Below are positions 53,705-64,000 of a DNA stretch of 64,000 nt, piece by piece. The DNA lies in contig JAAMXY010002492.1 of the NCBI GenBank assembly GCA_019677205.1, positions 1 through 64,000 of the forward strand, given 5' to 3'. Under the pieces are notes generated by a model. That model saw nothing but the letters and a program-made list of their open reading frames with translations. It did not search any database and had not been told where the DNA came from. The stretch is from Pinguiococcus pyrenoidosus (Eukaryota; Sar; Pinguiophyceae; Pinguiochrysidales; Pinguiochrysidaceae). How positions within the stretch are numbered: the first letter of the stretch is position 1; each line of letters starts with the position of its first letter. Position numbers and translations under genes: made by a program.

Positions 53705-55328
53705 ATGGCAGCCATGGAAAACGCGCTGGACAAGCTGTTCATTCTGGACTATGAGCAGAGGCTTTGCCGCCCTCGAGGCATTGAACCCCTGCACCGCGCG
53801 TACTTCGCCGTTCCCGGGCCCAACCCTTCTCTGCAGTTCAAGACGCTCACGGACGTGTGCAGCTGGCTGGTCACGGAGATCACGGGAGACCCCAATGCCT
53901 TCGTGGTGGAGCAATTCGACGACCCCAACACCTCCGTGAACAAGCTCATGCTGGCCCTGCGGGGCCTCCACTTCGACTTGGACTTCTCCGCCACCAAGCT
54001 CAGGCCCGGCCACGGCGAGGCGGTCTGCGCGGTGCTGGATTTCCTCACGGACAAGGCCCTGCAGGCCCGGAACTTCTCCTTCCAGCGGCCCATCTACGAT
54101 GACGTCCAAGGCGCAGACGAAGCTGAAGCGGACGATGACGCCGATGCAGGCGACATCGAAGACGAAGCGGAGATCGAGGAAGAGGAAGAGGTGTGTCACA
54201 TGGGACGATTGCTCTGCTGGTCACCTAGGCTGAGCATTGCCTCTGCGTTGCACAGGCGGTTTTCACGGATGCTGCCCCGCTGGCGGAGGGCGACGCCAAG
54301 GAGTCCGATGCCATGCATCAGATGCTCGAAGCGAAGATCGACCCCGTCGAGTGGAACACCGAGCTAGAGAGGGTGGGCCCCCGGTTGAGACACGTGAGCA
54401 AGGTGCGGCATCGACTTTGCGTCGACGTCGGCAAAGCAGTCCCTGATGTTGCGCTGCTGCTCCTTCTCAGAGAAAGAACGAGGTGCTCAGCGGTGACTGG
54501 CGGCAGCATGTCACCCTGACGACGCAGCATCACGGGCAAATCTCAAAGTCCTTCTCCAACACGGTGGACAAGCTGTCCGGCATACGCACCCAGCTCGATG
54601 ACGCAGTGGAGAGGATGAGCGGCAAGGAGAAATACATCAACAATCAGTTCGAGGAGATCCGCCAACAGTATTCCGAGCTGCGGGAGCAGCTGAAGGTCAG
54701 CGACCCGCACCCTCTCCAACTGTGCGACCTCTCTGAAGCAGCGTCGCTCTTTTCGCAGGGGTTCGAGGAGCAGCACGAGACGGCGAGCATGAATGTATCG
54801 AGCTTGACAAACGAGCTTGCAAACATCACGGAGCAGCTGGAGGAAGTTAAGGAAACTGTGCACGACAGGTGATACCTGCAGAATGAGGGAATGTCGCCGG
54901 CACAAGGCGCCTAACATTGAATGCTGCTTGGATAGGTCGACGGGGATTTCCGACCCATCGCCGCTCGTAAAGATCAAAAGCGCCTTGCAGGATCTTCGGT
55001 CTGAGATCAAGGCCTTCGATTTACGCATAGGCGTCGTAAGGTGTGTATGAGCATGAGAACGCATGCAAAAGCCGCCTCTCTTTCTCTCCGTTGCTAACGA
55101 ATGCCAAAATGACGTTCTAGCCATAGCGTTGTCGCTGCGAAGATGCGCGTGCAACGAGCTGTGCGGGAGAACGAGACCCAGAGCGCACAGAAGCGCACTA
55201 GAAATAGAATTCGAAGTAGAGGAGGATTGGGCAGTTCGGACGGGGCCAATGGGCTCCGCAAGCGCGGTCTGAGCCTTTCGGAGGACGAACAAGACGCCTA
55301 TGACATCAGTGACCCCGAGACCTTCTGA
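53705..55328 (+). CDS. IFT57: IFT57 intraflagellar transport (IFT-B) protein
   Basis: Six exons: 53705-54190, 54256-54393, 54471-54695, 54759-54868, 54936-55040 and 55121-55328. The introns are 65, 77, 63, 67 and 80 nt and phases agree. The product is 423 residues, very close to animal IFT57. The N-terminal calponin-homology-like domain reads ENALDKLFILDYEQRLCRPR, YFAVPGPNPSLQFKTLTDVC, FDDPNTSVNKLMLALRGL and GHGEAVCAVLDFLTDKAL. After an acidic linker comes VEWNTELERVGPRLRH, then DWRQHV and a coiled coil (KYINNQFEEIRQQYSELREQ). IFT57 pairs with IFT20 in the peripheral IFT-B complex that carries cargo from the cell body to the ciliary tip. Confidence 0.96.
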
Positions 55329-55535
55329 TATTGCCGAGATGAAATCGCATATTGCTTTGCTTGAACTGGCGTGGTGGCTTGTCTTCCGACCGGAGCTGGC
55401 GGGCTTCGCTGCTCACGGCAACCAGAGAAGGATTTCTCCATCATAAAACTCCGACTGCACGATCAGCGCTTCGGCACAAGACGAGGCACGGAGCTTCACG
55501 AGCTGCGAGGACTGACAGCCCGTGCAGCTTCTGCT

Positions 55536-58500
55536 CTATCGATCCGGATCTTCCACAATCAATGCCCTTCCTCTCGGTATCCAATCGAAATCATCGGCCG
55601 CGATGCGCGCCTGCACGAATGACTCGGGGCCGTTGTACTCCGTCGCCGTCTTGTTTTTCAAGTAGATCACGAAGTACATGTAGTCCCACATGTTGTGCTC
55701 GTACTTTATGTGCCGAACGTACGGCTTGGAGTGCTCGCCGACGTGCGCATGAACAGTCCGTTTCGCTCGTTCGTCGATGTCGTCCTTGTCGATGCCACAG
55801 ATGAAGCAGCGCGAGGCCTGGAGCTGCTCCCTCCGCCGAGTGTCTTCGCGCAGCTGGCCAAAGGTGTCGATGATGATACCGAACACCAAGTTGAGCATCA
55901 CAATGATCACAACAACGAAGTAGCTGATGTCAAAGAGGATTCGCCCGGCGCGGGACTGGGTCTGTTCTTCCGGTGGGTTCTCGAGGTCGTCCGTCATCCA
56001 TTCCCCGAGGCCTCCACCATAGATGAGTCCGTAGTATATCGTCGCCGAGAAGCAGCTGTACAAGTCGATGCAGAGGTTTTCTCCACTATTGCTGTCCTCC
56101 ACGGACGTCGCGAAGAAGGTGAAGGCGAACACCGTGTAGATGTAGATGACAATGACCACCAGGACGAAGGTCGTGGCGAGAGCCTTACGCGGCACGAAGA
56201 CCGCGCGAACCACGTTCTGCAGCGTCTCCGACACGGTAATGATCCCCAGCAGCAGCAGCGTGTACAAGAACTTGAAACCGAGGAGTCCGCCAAGCGCGCA
56301 GCCGGTCGATATGAGCGCCCAGGACGTCTTGGTCGAGAGCACGATGTCAAAGACTACTTGCAGGAGAGAGATCACGATCCATCGATTGAAGGGAGGGAAG
56401 GTGAGCTTGCGCACGCCAGACGCGGTCGCTAAGGCAAACGTCGGTGCGAACGCCACGCGCAGCTCGTTGGAGAACCTCCCGAACCGCAGGTACACAATGA
56501 CGTTCATGGCGCCAAGGATGACCATGGCAATGATCATGCCCGCGAACGCATTGATGGTGCGACTGACGGTGTGCGTCGGATTCTGCCGCAGGCGAATCCC
56601 CTGCAGCTGCAGCCGACTGGCGGCACGGCGCTCGTTCACCAGATCGCGAATGCGGCGCTTCCACGAGATGGGCGCCTTGAGACGGAGCCTCAGCACCACC
56701 TGCACGACATTCAGCGAGAAGATCAGGACCGCCAGGAGAGTCTCCAGGTTGCAGATGAAGCCGCCGCTGCATCTGGGGTCCCCGTAGTCGCCGTCTTCGA
56801 TCTCCAGCCTGCTGGCGATGAGGATCTGGAAGTTGAGCAGGAAGGCAAGCACAAGCGACAGGGTCTCCCGCTCCTTCTCGAACTTGAGCAAATTGGACGC
56901 GAAGCGGTTCTTGGCGATCTTGGACTTCATGTAGATGTCGTCGTGAACGTGGTCGGTGAGCTTCAAGAATGCGCGAACGCGGTCGTCGTCCTCCCAGTTC
57001 AAGGACAGCTTGATCTTCTCCTTGGTCTCGTCGTTGAAGTGGCGGCACTCCGGCGGTAGCGGAAAGTACACCGGATACAGCATCGCCTCGGTGGCTTTCC
57101 GGCCCGCCTTGGAGAAGGTCTGACCCGACTTGTCCGCCGCCGGCATCTTCGCGACGCCGGCGACGCCGATGCGGTTGCCGTTGACCTCTTCCTCGCCATC
57201 GCTGTCGGTGGCGTTCTCGTCTCCCGTCGGTTTCTTCACCGCGCCGGAATCCAGCGAACCGTGTGCGCCGCTCCAGAGCACCTCGATCCGGCGCAGGTTA
57301 TCGGTGACGTACACGAAGGCGCGCCGGTACAGGTTCTCCTGTTCCTCCAGCTGGCGCGACGAGTCGCGATCCCGGTACAGCATCTTGGCTCTCCGCGCCG
57401 TCTGCGGCTGCAGCGCCGCGAAGAACGTCGGGTCCGTCTCGGACAACGTGTACACGAGCGTCATCATCTGGTAGGCCTCGGCGAGCAGGTAGCTCTCTTC
57501 GGCCGAATCCAGTTTACCGGTCTCCCGGCCCAGCTCGAACTCGGCGAAGCTCAGCATGATGCGGTTGCGGATCGCCTTGGCGTCCAGCCTCTCCGCCAGC
57601 GACGCCGTGACCGGGTCGCTTGAGCCGCCGGGACGGCCTTCGCATAGAGACACCAGAAGAGAAGAGAGCTTGACCTGGATCTCGCGCCAGGTGTGCTGGT
57701 CGTTGCTGCTCTCTTCATCGGCGTCGTCGACGTCGTCGTCGTCGAGGCGCTCACCGGTGAAGTCCGGCGGGATGGCGCTGCGCTGGATGATGGTGGCGAA
57801 CTCGGGCACCGCGCCGGTGGACAGGATCTCCTGGTTCTCGTAGTTGGGACCCTGGACGCACTCGGTGAAGAAATCGATGAGCGCCGCGAGGTCCCGCATC
57901 TCCGGTTGCTCAATGGCACGCAGGGCATGTTCGTTGTACGTGCTCTGGCGGAAGAGCTGCATGGCGGCGTCGAGCACGTTGTACTCGCGGAGCAGCCTCT
58001 GCGTCTTGGGGTTATGCCCCTCGACGAACAACTGAAGGAACCGAAAGAGCCGATCGAGTCGCAAGCTGCGTCGCACGTGGAGCAGCCCTCGGCTGTCCTG
58101 GAGGATCTGCTTGCTGCTGTCGCTCTTGGCCGCATTGCGGTTGATCTGCTGGTGCCAGGTTCGCGCCGCGCGCGCACCCTTGAGGATGTTCTTGCAGCAG
58201 CGCTGGAAGAACGAGTCGGCAGTGCCGCCCTGGTCGTCGAAGGACGTCGCGCCCAGGTCGTCCACCACCACGTCAACGCCAGGATCTTTCACGGGCAGCG
58301 GCTTTGTGACGTCCGCGTCGTCGGAGCTCTTGAGGTCCTTCCGAGAGCGCACCAGGTGCGCGTAGAACCTCTCCTGCACGTCCTCGTTTCCGCCCTCGAG
58401 CAGCGCGATGCCTGGGAGACGTAAAGAAAGAGCAAGAGAGGGGAAGGAAGGGGGGGAGGGGGGTCAACAGGCGGATCTCCGGGCAGAGTTGTCGTCCACT

Positions 58501-61500
58501 GAGTCAGTCGCAATGTCGCTACCTAGCGAGGTCGCCTCGTGCTCGACGAAAGGCGATGCATTGCCGACGCCGCTGCTGATGACATCGGCCACCAACTCCG
58601 TCGCACCTTCGGAACAGCGTGAGGTTTGAAGAAAGGAGAACCGTTCGTAAGCCGGGGGGACCCAAGCGAAAAAAAGAAGTCGAGCCCGGAAGACATACCG
58701 GCCTCGCAGCTAAGTGTCTGCATCCGCTCGACCAGCGCGACCACTCCGTCTCGGTCCATGTCTTCGTCGTCCAGTTCGGCCAGCTCCTCGACACGGTGAT
58801 CCACTGTGATGGCCTTGGCGGACAGCGCGAGGTCGCTGTTCTTGAGCAGACGTCGGCGCTGGTACATGCTGTACAGCGAGAGGCCCTTGGCCGTGAGGCG
58901 CCGAACACACTTGATGATCGTCTCGCACACTTCTGCTTGGCGCCGCTGCTTGTCTAGCTCTCCTCGTGCGAAGAAGTCGTTGCCCACCTGCATCTCGGCG
59001 TCGCTGGTCTGCGCCAGACCGGACGACAGCACGTGCACGATGTGGCGAGCCAAGAGCATGATGCGCGTCAGGAACTCCTGCATGGAGATGGGCAGCTTCT
59101 CGCACTTGGAGTCATAGGCGAACACGGCGTCTTGCAGATCCGCCGACTCGTGGCTGGTCCACTGGAAGATGTGGCTCGTAACCTCCTCGATGTTGTGGAT
59201 CACGTTCACGAGCATGTCGAAAGAGGCTTGATGGACACCCGTGCGCTGATACGCCTCCTTGAGGCATTGGACAAACATCGCGACGCGCCTTTGCTGCTCC
59301 TCCGTCGTGGCGTCGATCTCCTCCTTCTTGTTGCGATGCAGCATCGCCACGGCACGAGAGGTCTCCACGGCAACGTCGACGGCGAGCTGAGTGGCGTCCA
59401 CTGGCGTGTCTCCATGCGACGAGCGAACGCTGTTGTTTACGATCTGCTTCACCAAGCTGGCGCTGTTCCGAGAGTGGGGAAGGGCCATGCTGGCGAAGTT
59501 GCTTGACGAGTCTCGCGCCGATACTGGCGTCGACTCGCCACCACCCAATCCACCAGTCGCGTCCCTAGGGTTGTCCGTCTTGAGAGACGCGCCGTTCACC
59601 TGCAGGTGGCCGGCGAGCAGGAGCAGATGGTGGATGCGAGCCGACGAGTACTGCCGCCCTCGCATTTGGAAGCAGAGCTCGCCGATCCGCTCGCGAAGCC
59701 TGAACATCAAGTTCATCTGATTGTGGGTCCAGCCCTTGATGACGACGACGTCGCCGAAGCCGTACTTGGACGTGCTGGTCTCCACGTCCCTCTCCAGCGG
59801 CCTTGGGCTGCTGGTGCGGCTATGCCACGACGATGTGGACGATGCGAAGCTACTCGCCGAGATGTGCTGCATGCTGTACTGCATCTCCGCGAAGGGCGGC
59901 TCCCCCGTGACGTAGCGCACGAAGTTCTCCAGGCAAGGAAGGATGCCCTCGAAGATCAGCTGGATGTTCAGCGCCTGGGCGCGTAGCTCGTTGCGCCGGT
60001 CGGCTTCGGTCTCGAGCACCCTCGTCTCCCGCTTCATCTCCTGGAAGTGCGGTACGCAGTCGTCCTCGCTCCCGTCGTCGTCCCCTACCGACAGGTCGTC
60101 CAGGTACGACGAACCGATGCGCGCGTCGTCTAGCTCTTGGAGAGTGGCGTAGTCGTCGAAGTCGAAGTGCGCGTGCTTCCCACGACTCCGTTCTTGCTCC
60201 TCCGACCTGAGGGAAGTCGCCCGTTCCAGCAGGGCGCAGCCGTGCTTCGCCGTCGACTCCACGCCGGCGGCTTCGTCGAAGCGGTGGTGGCCCACAATCA
60301 GGGCGTCCTTTTTGTCCTGGATGATATCGAAGGCGCCTGTGAAATGCTTCCCCGTCCACGTCGACAGAGGCTCCAGCAGGCGCGTCAGGAGTGTGAGCAG
60401 GCATTCGATGATCTGCCAGGTGCCCGGGTCGTTTCGAAGGCCCACAAGGCGGTCGGTCGGTTCCTGCGCCACCGCGGCGGCGGAGGCGTCCTTCCGGGCT
60501 TCCAACGTGTCCCCGGCCTCGAAGTACACGTGGCGCAAGAACAGGCAGAAGGCGCGGCAGACCTGGCGATGCCGGTGCGTCACGGGGTCCTTCAGCACTT
60601 CCTGCACATGTACGTACGGCACCAGCAGTCGAGCCTGGTGCTGGTTGACCTGATCGTTCCCCTGCGACAGCACGGCCAGCAGCTCGACGCTCATGGCGTG
60701 GTGGTTTAGGATGGACCGCTCACGCGCCACGAGGCGCTTGGCAGGGCCCGCCTTGTCATAGATGGTCAGGAGGCTCTTCCGCCGCTGGTAGCCCTTGGAC
60801 GCGCGGATCTCCTCCACCTTCGAGCGGCGGGTGACCAACTTGCTTCTGCTGCTGCTCTCGGCCTCGGCGTCCTCTGCCGTGTCGTTTGGCGCGTCGCAGA
60901 AGAGCGGAAAGGCATGCGGCATGTTGCGCACGACTTTCAGCACCGAGCCCATGATGATCTGCTGATTACGGCGGAAATTGGTGCGCCCCACCTTCAGCGC
61001 GTCCAGCAGCAGCTGCAAGTACGGATGGATGGCGTCGAAGCGCTCGCCGTGCAGCAGCTTCTGGCTGACGATTGCGAAGCACTGGTCAAAGATGGCTGCC
61101 GGCAGGAACAGCGCGTTCCGTGGGTGCTCCTTGATGATGGCGCGGATGACGCGCGTGACGCCCGTGTCGCCTCCCAGCTGCGGCCGTAGGAAGGGAATGC
61201 ATTCTCGCAAGGCGTCCTGGTTCGCCTGAGCGCCAAAGGCAAAGCTGGCGAGGAAATCGCTGCCTGCGGACTGGAGCCTCTTCAGGAGGAACGTCGCAGC
61301 GTTCGTCGCGCTCTGGGTCGGTGTCTGCTTTGGCGCGTTGGACCAGGAGCCCAGCCGCATACAGATGAGGTCCAAGACCACTTCATGCGCCTGCAGCTTG
61401 CGCAGCAGATGCTGGTTCTGCGCACGTTCGGGATGCTTGGGTAGCACCAGATCTCGGAACGCGAGGAGGAGCTGTGTGCTCTGCTGCGCCGTCGCGATGC

Positions 61501-64000
61501 TCTCCTTTCGGGTCGCTTCGTCCATCTCGTCCAACAGCACCCAGGCGCCGATGGACGCCACGTTCGCGCGCAGAATGGCCACGCCCTTGCTGGCGTGGCA
61601 GTAGACGCTCTCCGCCGACGACCCCGGCAGCATCAACGTGTCCTCCAATGACTTTACGATGCGCGACGGCATCGAGAAGCAGCGCACAAGCAGCTCCCAG
61701 GCGGCGCTGGACACGTCGTTGCTCTGGTGCATGACCAGGCGCAGCAGCGATCGAGCCAGCACAGGCGTGTACTCTCTTAGCGGGTCCAGTGAATTGATGC
61801 TGCCCAGGATGTTGGAGCGGAGATACTGATTGTCGCGGTAAAACACGCGATCGGTCGAACTGGGCGGCAACCCCTCTAGCATGCAACCTGCGAGAAAGAC
61901 GGAGATGCACGAATGCTCCGCGCTTGCACAGCAAGAGAGTTCGTCGTGCAGTATCAAGGTTAGCGAAACGATACCCCGAATCGTTATCCCGAATCGTTGC
62001 GTGGTGTCGAGTGCCACGTCGCCATCATCCTTGGACTGACTCACCTTGAGAGCAGGTCGGAAACGCTGCGGCACGCTACCATGGGAATCTCTTCCGAGGC
62101 GAGCGTCTTGGCACCCCAGTCGATCTGCGAGGCAAACGGGCCCAGCTCTTCTCTCTCCTGACTATCTCCCAGCACGTCCACGTCCAGATCGTCCTTGCCA
62201 TCCATGTTGTCGCTGGCACCGTGCGAAGGCGGAGGCGGAGGGATCTTGGCGCTCAGGGCATTGATTTCCTCCAGAAGAGCCGTGAAGTCGATGCGCGCCC
62301 CTCGGGAGCCAGACACCTTGCGGTGTCGGACGAAGAGCGACAGCACCACGTCGTTGCTGTACTGATGCGCTAGCAGCAGCCTCGCAATGTCCACTGCGGA
62401 CTTTCGCGACCGCTTGCGGACCCACTGCCGACGTCGCACGCAGCTGGCGGACTGCTTGCTGCTCTGCCATCCCGAGGCACTCCTTGGCCAGTTGACGGCA
62501 TAGAACCAGCCCTGCGGGTCTTCCGTGCGGTACGTCCCGTCGGTCCGCTTGTCGTGGAATCGGGACACGATGCGCCACGAATCCACCCATTGCCACGTAA
62601 AGTTCTGCAGGCCCAGCGGGTCGTCGGGGTCGATCATCGTGTCCTTCTGGAAGCTGTCGAGCACGTAGTCATGCTTGCGGAGAGGGTTGAAGGGCTGCTT
62701 GTCCGTCTTGAAGAGGTTGTGCCCACTCCAGCCTCTCCCTGCGATCCAGCGCTGCTTCTCCCAGACGATTTCCTCCTCCTCTTCATAGGCATGCTCGGAC
62801 CTCTCCCACGCCGCGTCCGAGGCCTTCGCCAACGCCGTCAGCTTCGGCGTCATCTCGTAGTTCCCCACCGACGACCTCGGTGCCACGGCGTGTGCGATGC
62901 CGAGGGAGTTTCGATCCGCTTTGAACTCGAAGCTCTCTCCGGAGTTTCTGCTGAACGCAGACTTGCCTCGCCCTTGCATCGCGTACGTTCCTCCGCCTCG
63001 CCTGCCCCTCGCAAAAGCATTCCCGTCGTCGTCGTTGTCGTCCTCGTCGTCCTCGTCGTCCTCGTCGTCGTCGTCGTCGTCGTCCGCATCCTCTTCATCA
63101 TCCTCGTCCTCGTCGTCTTCGTCGTTGCTCGTCTCCCGGAGCAGCATCATGGCAGACGCCGTGTTCCTTCCGCTTCGCTGCAGGGTTGGCGAGGATACGG
63201 CCTTGACGTCTTCCTTGGTCTCGGTGACGCTGACGTCCGACGTCGAAGAATCCATGTCGCGGACCTTGGCGTCGCTGGTCAAGTTGCCGAAGAGCGAGTG
63301 GCCGGGATTGGGGTTGCCTAGAACGGACGCGTCAGGACTAGCGCTCGCAGAAGGGCCACATCTGCTGCTGGGCCATACCTTGCGCCACGTTCACGTTGGG
63401 ACCCGGTGCACCGGACACTCGGGGGAAGCCCTTTCTCTGCGCGGTCAGGTTCCGTGTGAAGGTCACTTTGGCGCCATTCTCGGACACCTCTCGCAGAAGT
63501 ACCAGCGCCACGGAGCGCTGCGCTACCCTGGTATGCACGAAACCGGCGGCGATGAGAGACTGCAGGATCTGTAGCAGCGAGCAGCGCAAGAGCCGCTCAT
63601 TCTCCTTCTGGCGCTCCTGCTTGTCGTCGAACTCTTCCGCGCCCGACACGGCGAAGCTCTCGAAGAACTCCACGATGGTGCGCACCAGCGATTCGAACTT
63701 GTTGGCATTGACCTCGTTCAAGATGGCGCTGCTCTCGGTGTTCATCAAGCGACCTAAGATACTCCACCGGCCTGGCGTTGCGTTGATCTGGTGAGTCGTC
63801 GGCGGCCCCGACCAGCGCTCGGTCGATGCCGACCGGCGCGGCGCATGGGGAGCCTGGGTTGAGTACGACGCCGTGTGTAGCTGGAAGGATCCGTTGAAGC
63901 GCGGAAGGAGGTTGTCGAGGGCCTCCGATATGTTGAAGCCGAAGTCCACCGTCTCGGGGTCCACCTTGCAGATCTCGAAGAGCGTGCTGCAGAAGGCCAG
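55536..64000 (-). CDS. inositol 1,4,5-trisphosphate receptor-type calcium channel (5' truncated by window)
   Basis: At least four exons: 64000-63379 (open at the edge), 63317-62045, about 61925-58699 and 58411-55536. The introns are 61, about 120 and 287 nt. At least 2600 residues are visible. The N-terminal visible part includes the RIH-like VDPETVDFGFNISEALDNLL and an Asp-rich insert. Then come RIH/RIH-associated helices (LRSNILGSINSL, LLGGN-like LLEGGNEDVQERF). The channel domain has about six helices and the pore YGLIYGGGLGEWM; animal receptors have GGGVGD here. The pore-lining helix is VVVIIVMLNLVFGIIIDTF, and the linker zinc motif CFICG...HIKYEHNMW is intact. The protein releases Ca2+ from internal stores on IP3 binding. 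The ligand-binding core lies largely outside the window. The third-exon start (AG before 61925) is uncertain. Confidence 0.93.
63023..63128. repeat. GAC/GAG-type repeat coding an Asp/Glu tract
   Basis: A run of CGTCGT/CCTCGTC triplets (plus strand) encodes about 30 mostly acidic residues on the minus strand, within a non-conserved insert of the IP3-receptor gene. It is probably a length-variable coding microsatellite and could also bind Ca2+ weakly. Confidence 0.88.

Overview
The window is a compact, GC-rich nuclear segment from a unicellular eukaryote. About 60 short spliceosomal introns can be placed by eye. Most are 50-90 nt with GT-AG ends (donors often GTGCGT or GTGAG), and nearly every junction is checked by reading-frame phase. 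The organism is flagellated, since it has the centriole protein SAS-6 and the IFT-B protein IFT57. It is probably photosynthetic with a secondary (complex) plastid. The evidence is a set of enzymes with N-terminal signal peptides followed by transit-like stretches, including a cyanobacterial/plastid-type FAD amine oxidase whose leader ends in SVAF-RP. I cannot name the group from sequence alone; a cryptophyte, haptophyte, stramenopile or other alga with a red-derived secondary plastid would fit.

Layout, left to right. 1-1036: octamer tandem repeats and non-coding DNA. 1037-4918 (+): large disordered Ser/Arg-rich protein. 5259-6946 (-): ER-anchored TBC1D20-type Rab GAP, divergent from 7301-8556 (+) protein disulfide isomerase. 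8737-10841 (-): RCC1-repeat protein. 11115-12370 (-): mitochondrial ribosomal protein uL22 (7 exons). 12485-12566 (-): tRNA-Ser(UGA). 12792-14393 (-): PrsW-like membrane protein, divergent from 14551-15906 (+) ankyrin protein. 16176-18693 (-): amine oxidase (11 exons), divergent from 18954-20665 (+) SUZ12-like VEFS-box Polycomb protein. 21293-22723 (-): SnRK3/CIPK-like kinase, its 5' end lost in an assembly gap (22978-23912). 24605-25634 (+): Mpv17/PMP22 protein. 25957-27021 (-): RCL1, divergent from 27446-29390 (+) TLC-type nucleotide transporter. 29642-29722 (-): tRNA-Ser(CGA). 29888-32219 (+): RPAP2/Rtr1-like. 32360-34367 (-): TRAPPC12, divergent from 34574-36592 (+) KIF-binding protein. 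36638-42584 (-): 1908-residue IQ/FN3 protein of unknown family. About 43052-43420 (+): broken zinc alcohol dehydrogenase copy. 43776-44925 (-): peptidase-E-like protein, divergent from 45536-47579 (+) glucose-6-phosphate isomerase. 48363-48842 (-): mL59-like mitoribosomal protein. 49211-51082 (+): 8-exon unknown protein. 51188-53047 (-): SAS-6, divergent from 53705-55328 (+) IFT57. 55536-64000 (-): IP3-receptor-type calcium channel running off the right edge.

Genes are packed in divergent pairs sharing promoters of about 150-660 bp and convergent pairs with tails as close as 45 bp. There is no operon logic, but some neighbours are functionally related. SAS-6 and IFT57 share one promoter region and lie next to the calcium channel and an unknown coiled/TFxPxI protein. 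TRAPPC12 and KIFBP, both trafficking/cytoskeletal TPR proteins, also share a promoter. No phage, transposon, CRISPR or bacterial operon was seen. The best leads are the unknown 1908-residue IQ/FN3 protein, the 1270-residue repeat protein, the unknown gene beside the centriole/cilium pair, a clear alcohol dehydrogenase pseudogene, and a recurring AATGGCGCSAA promoter motif.
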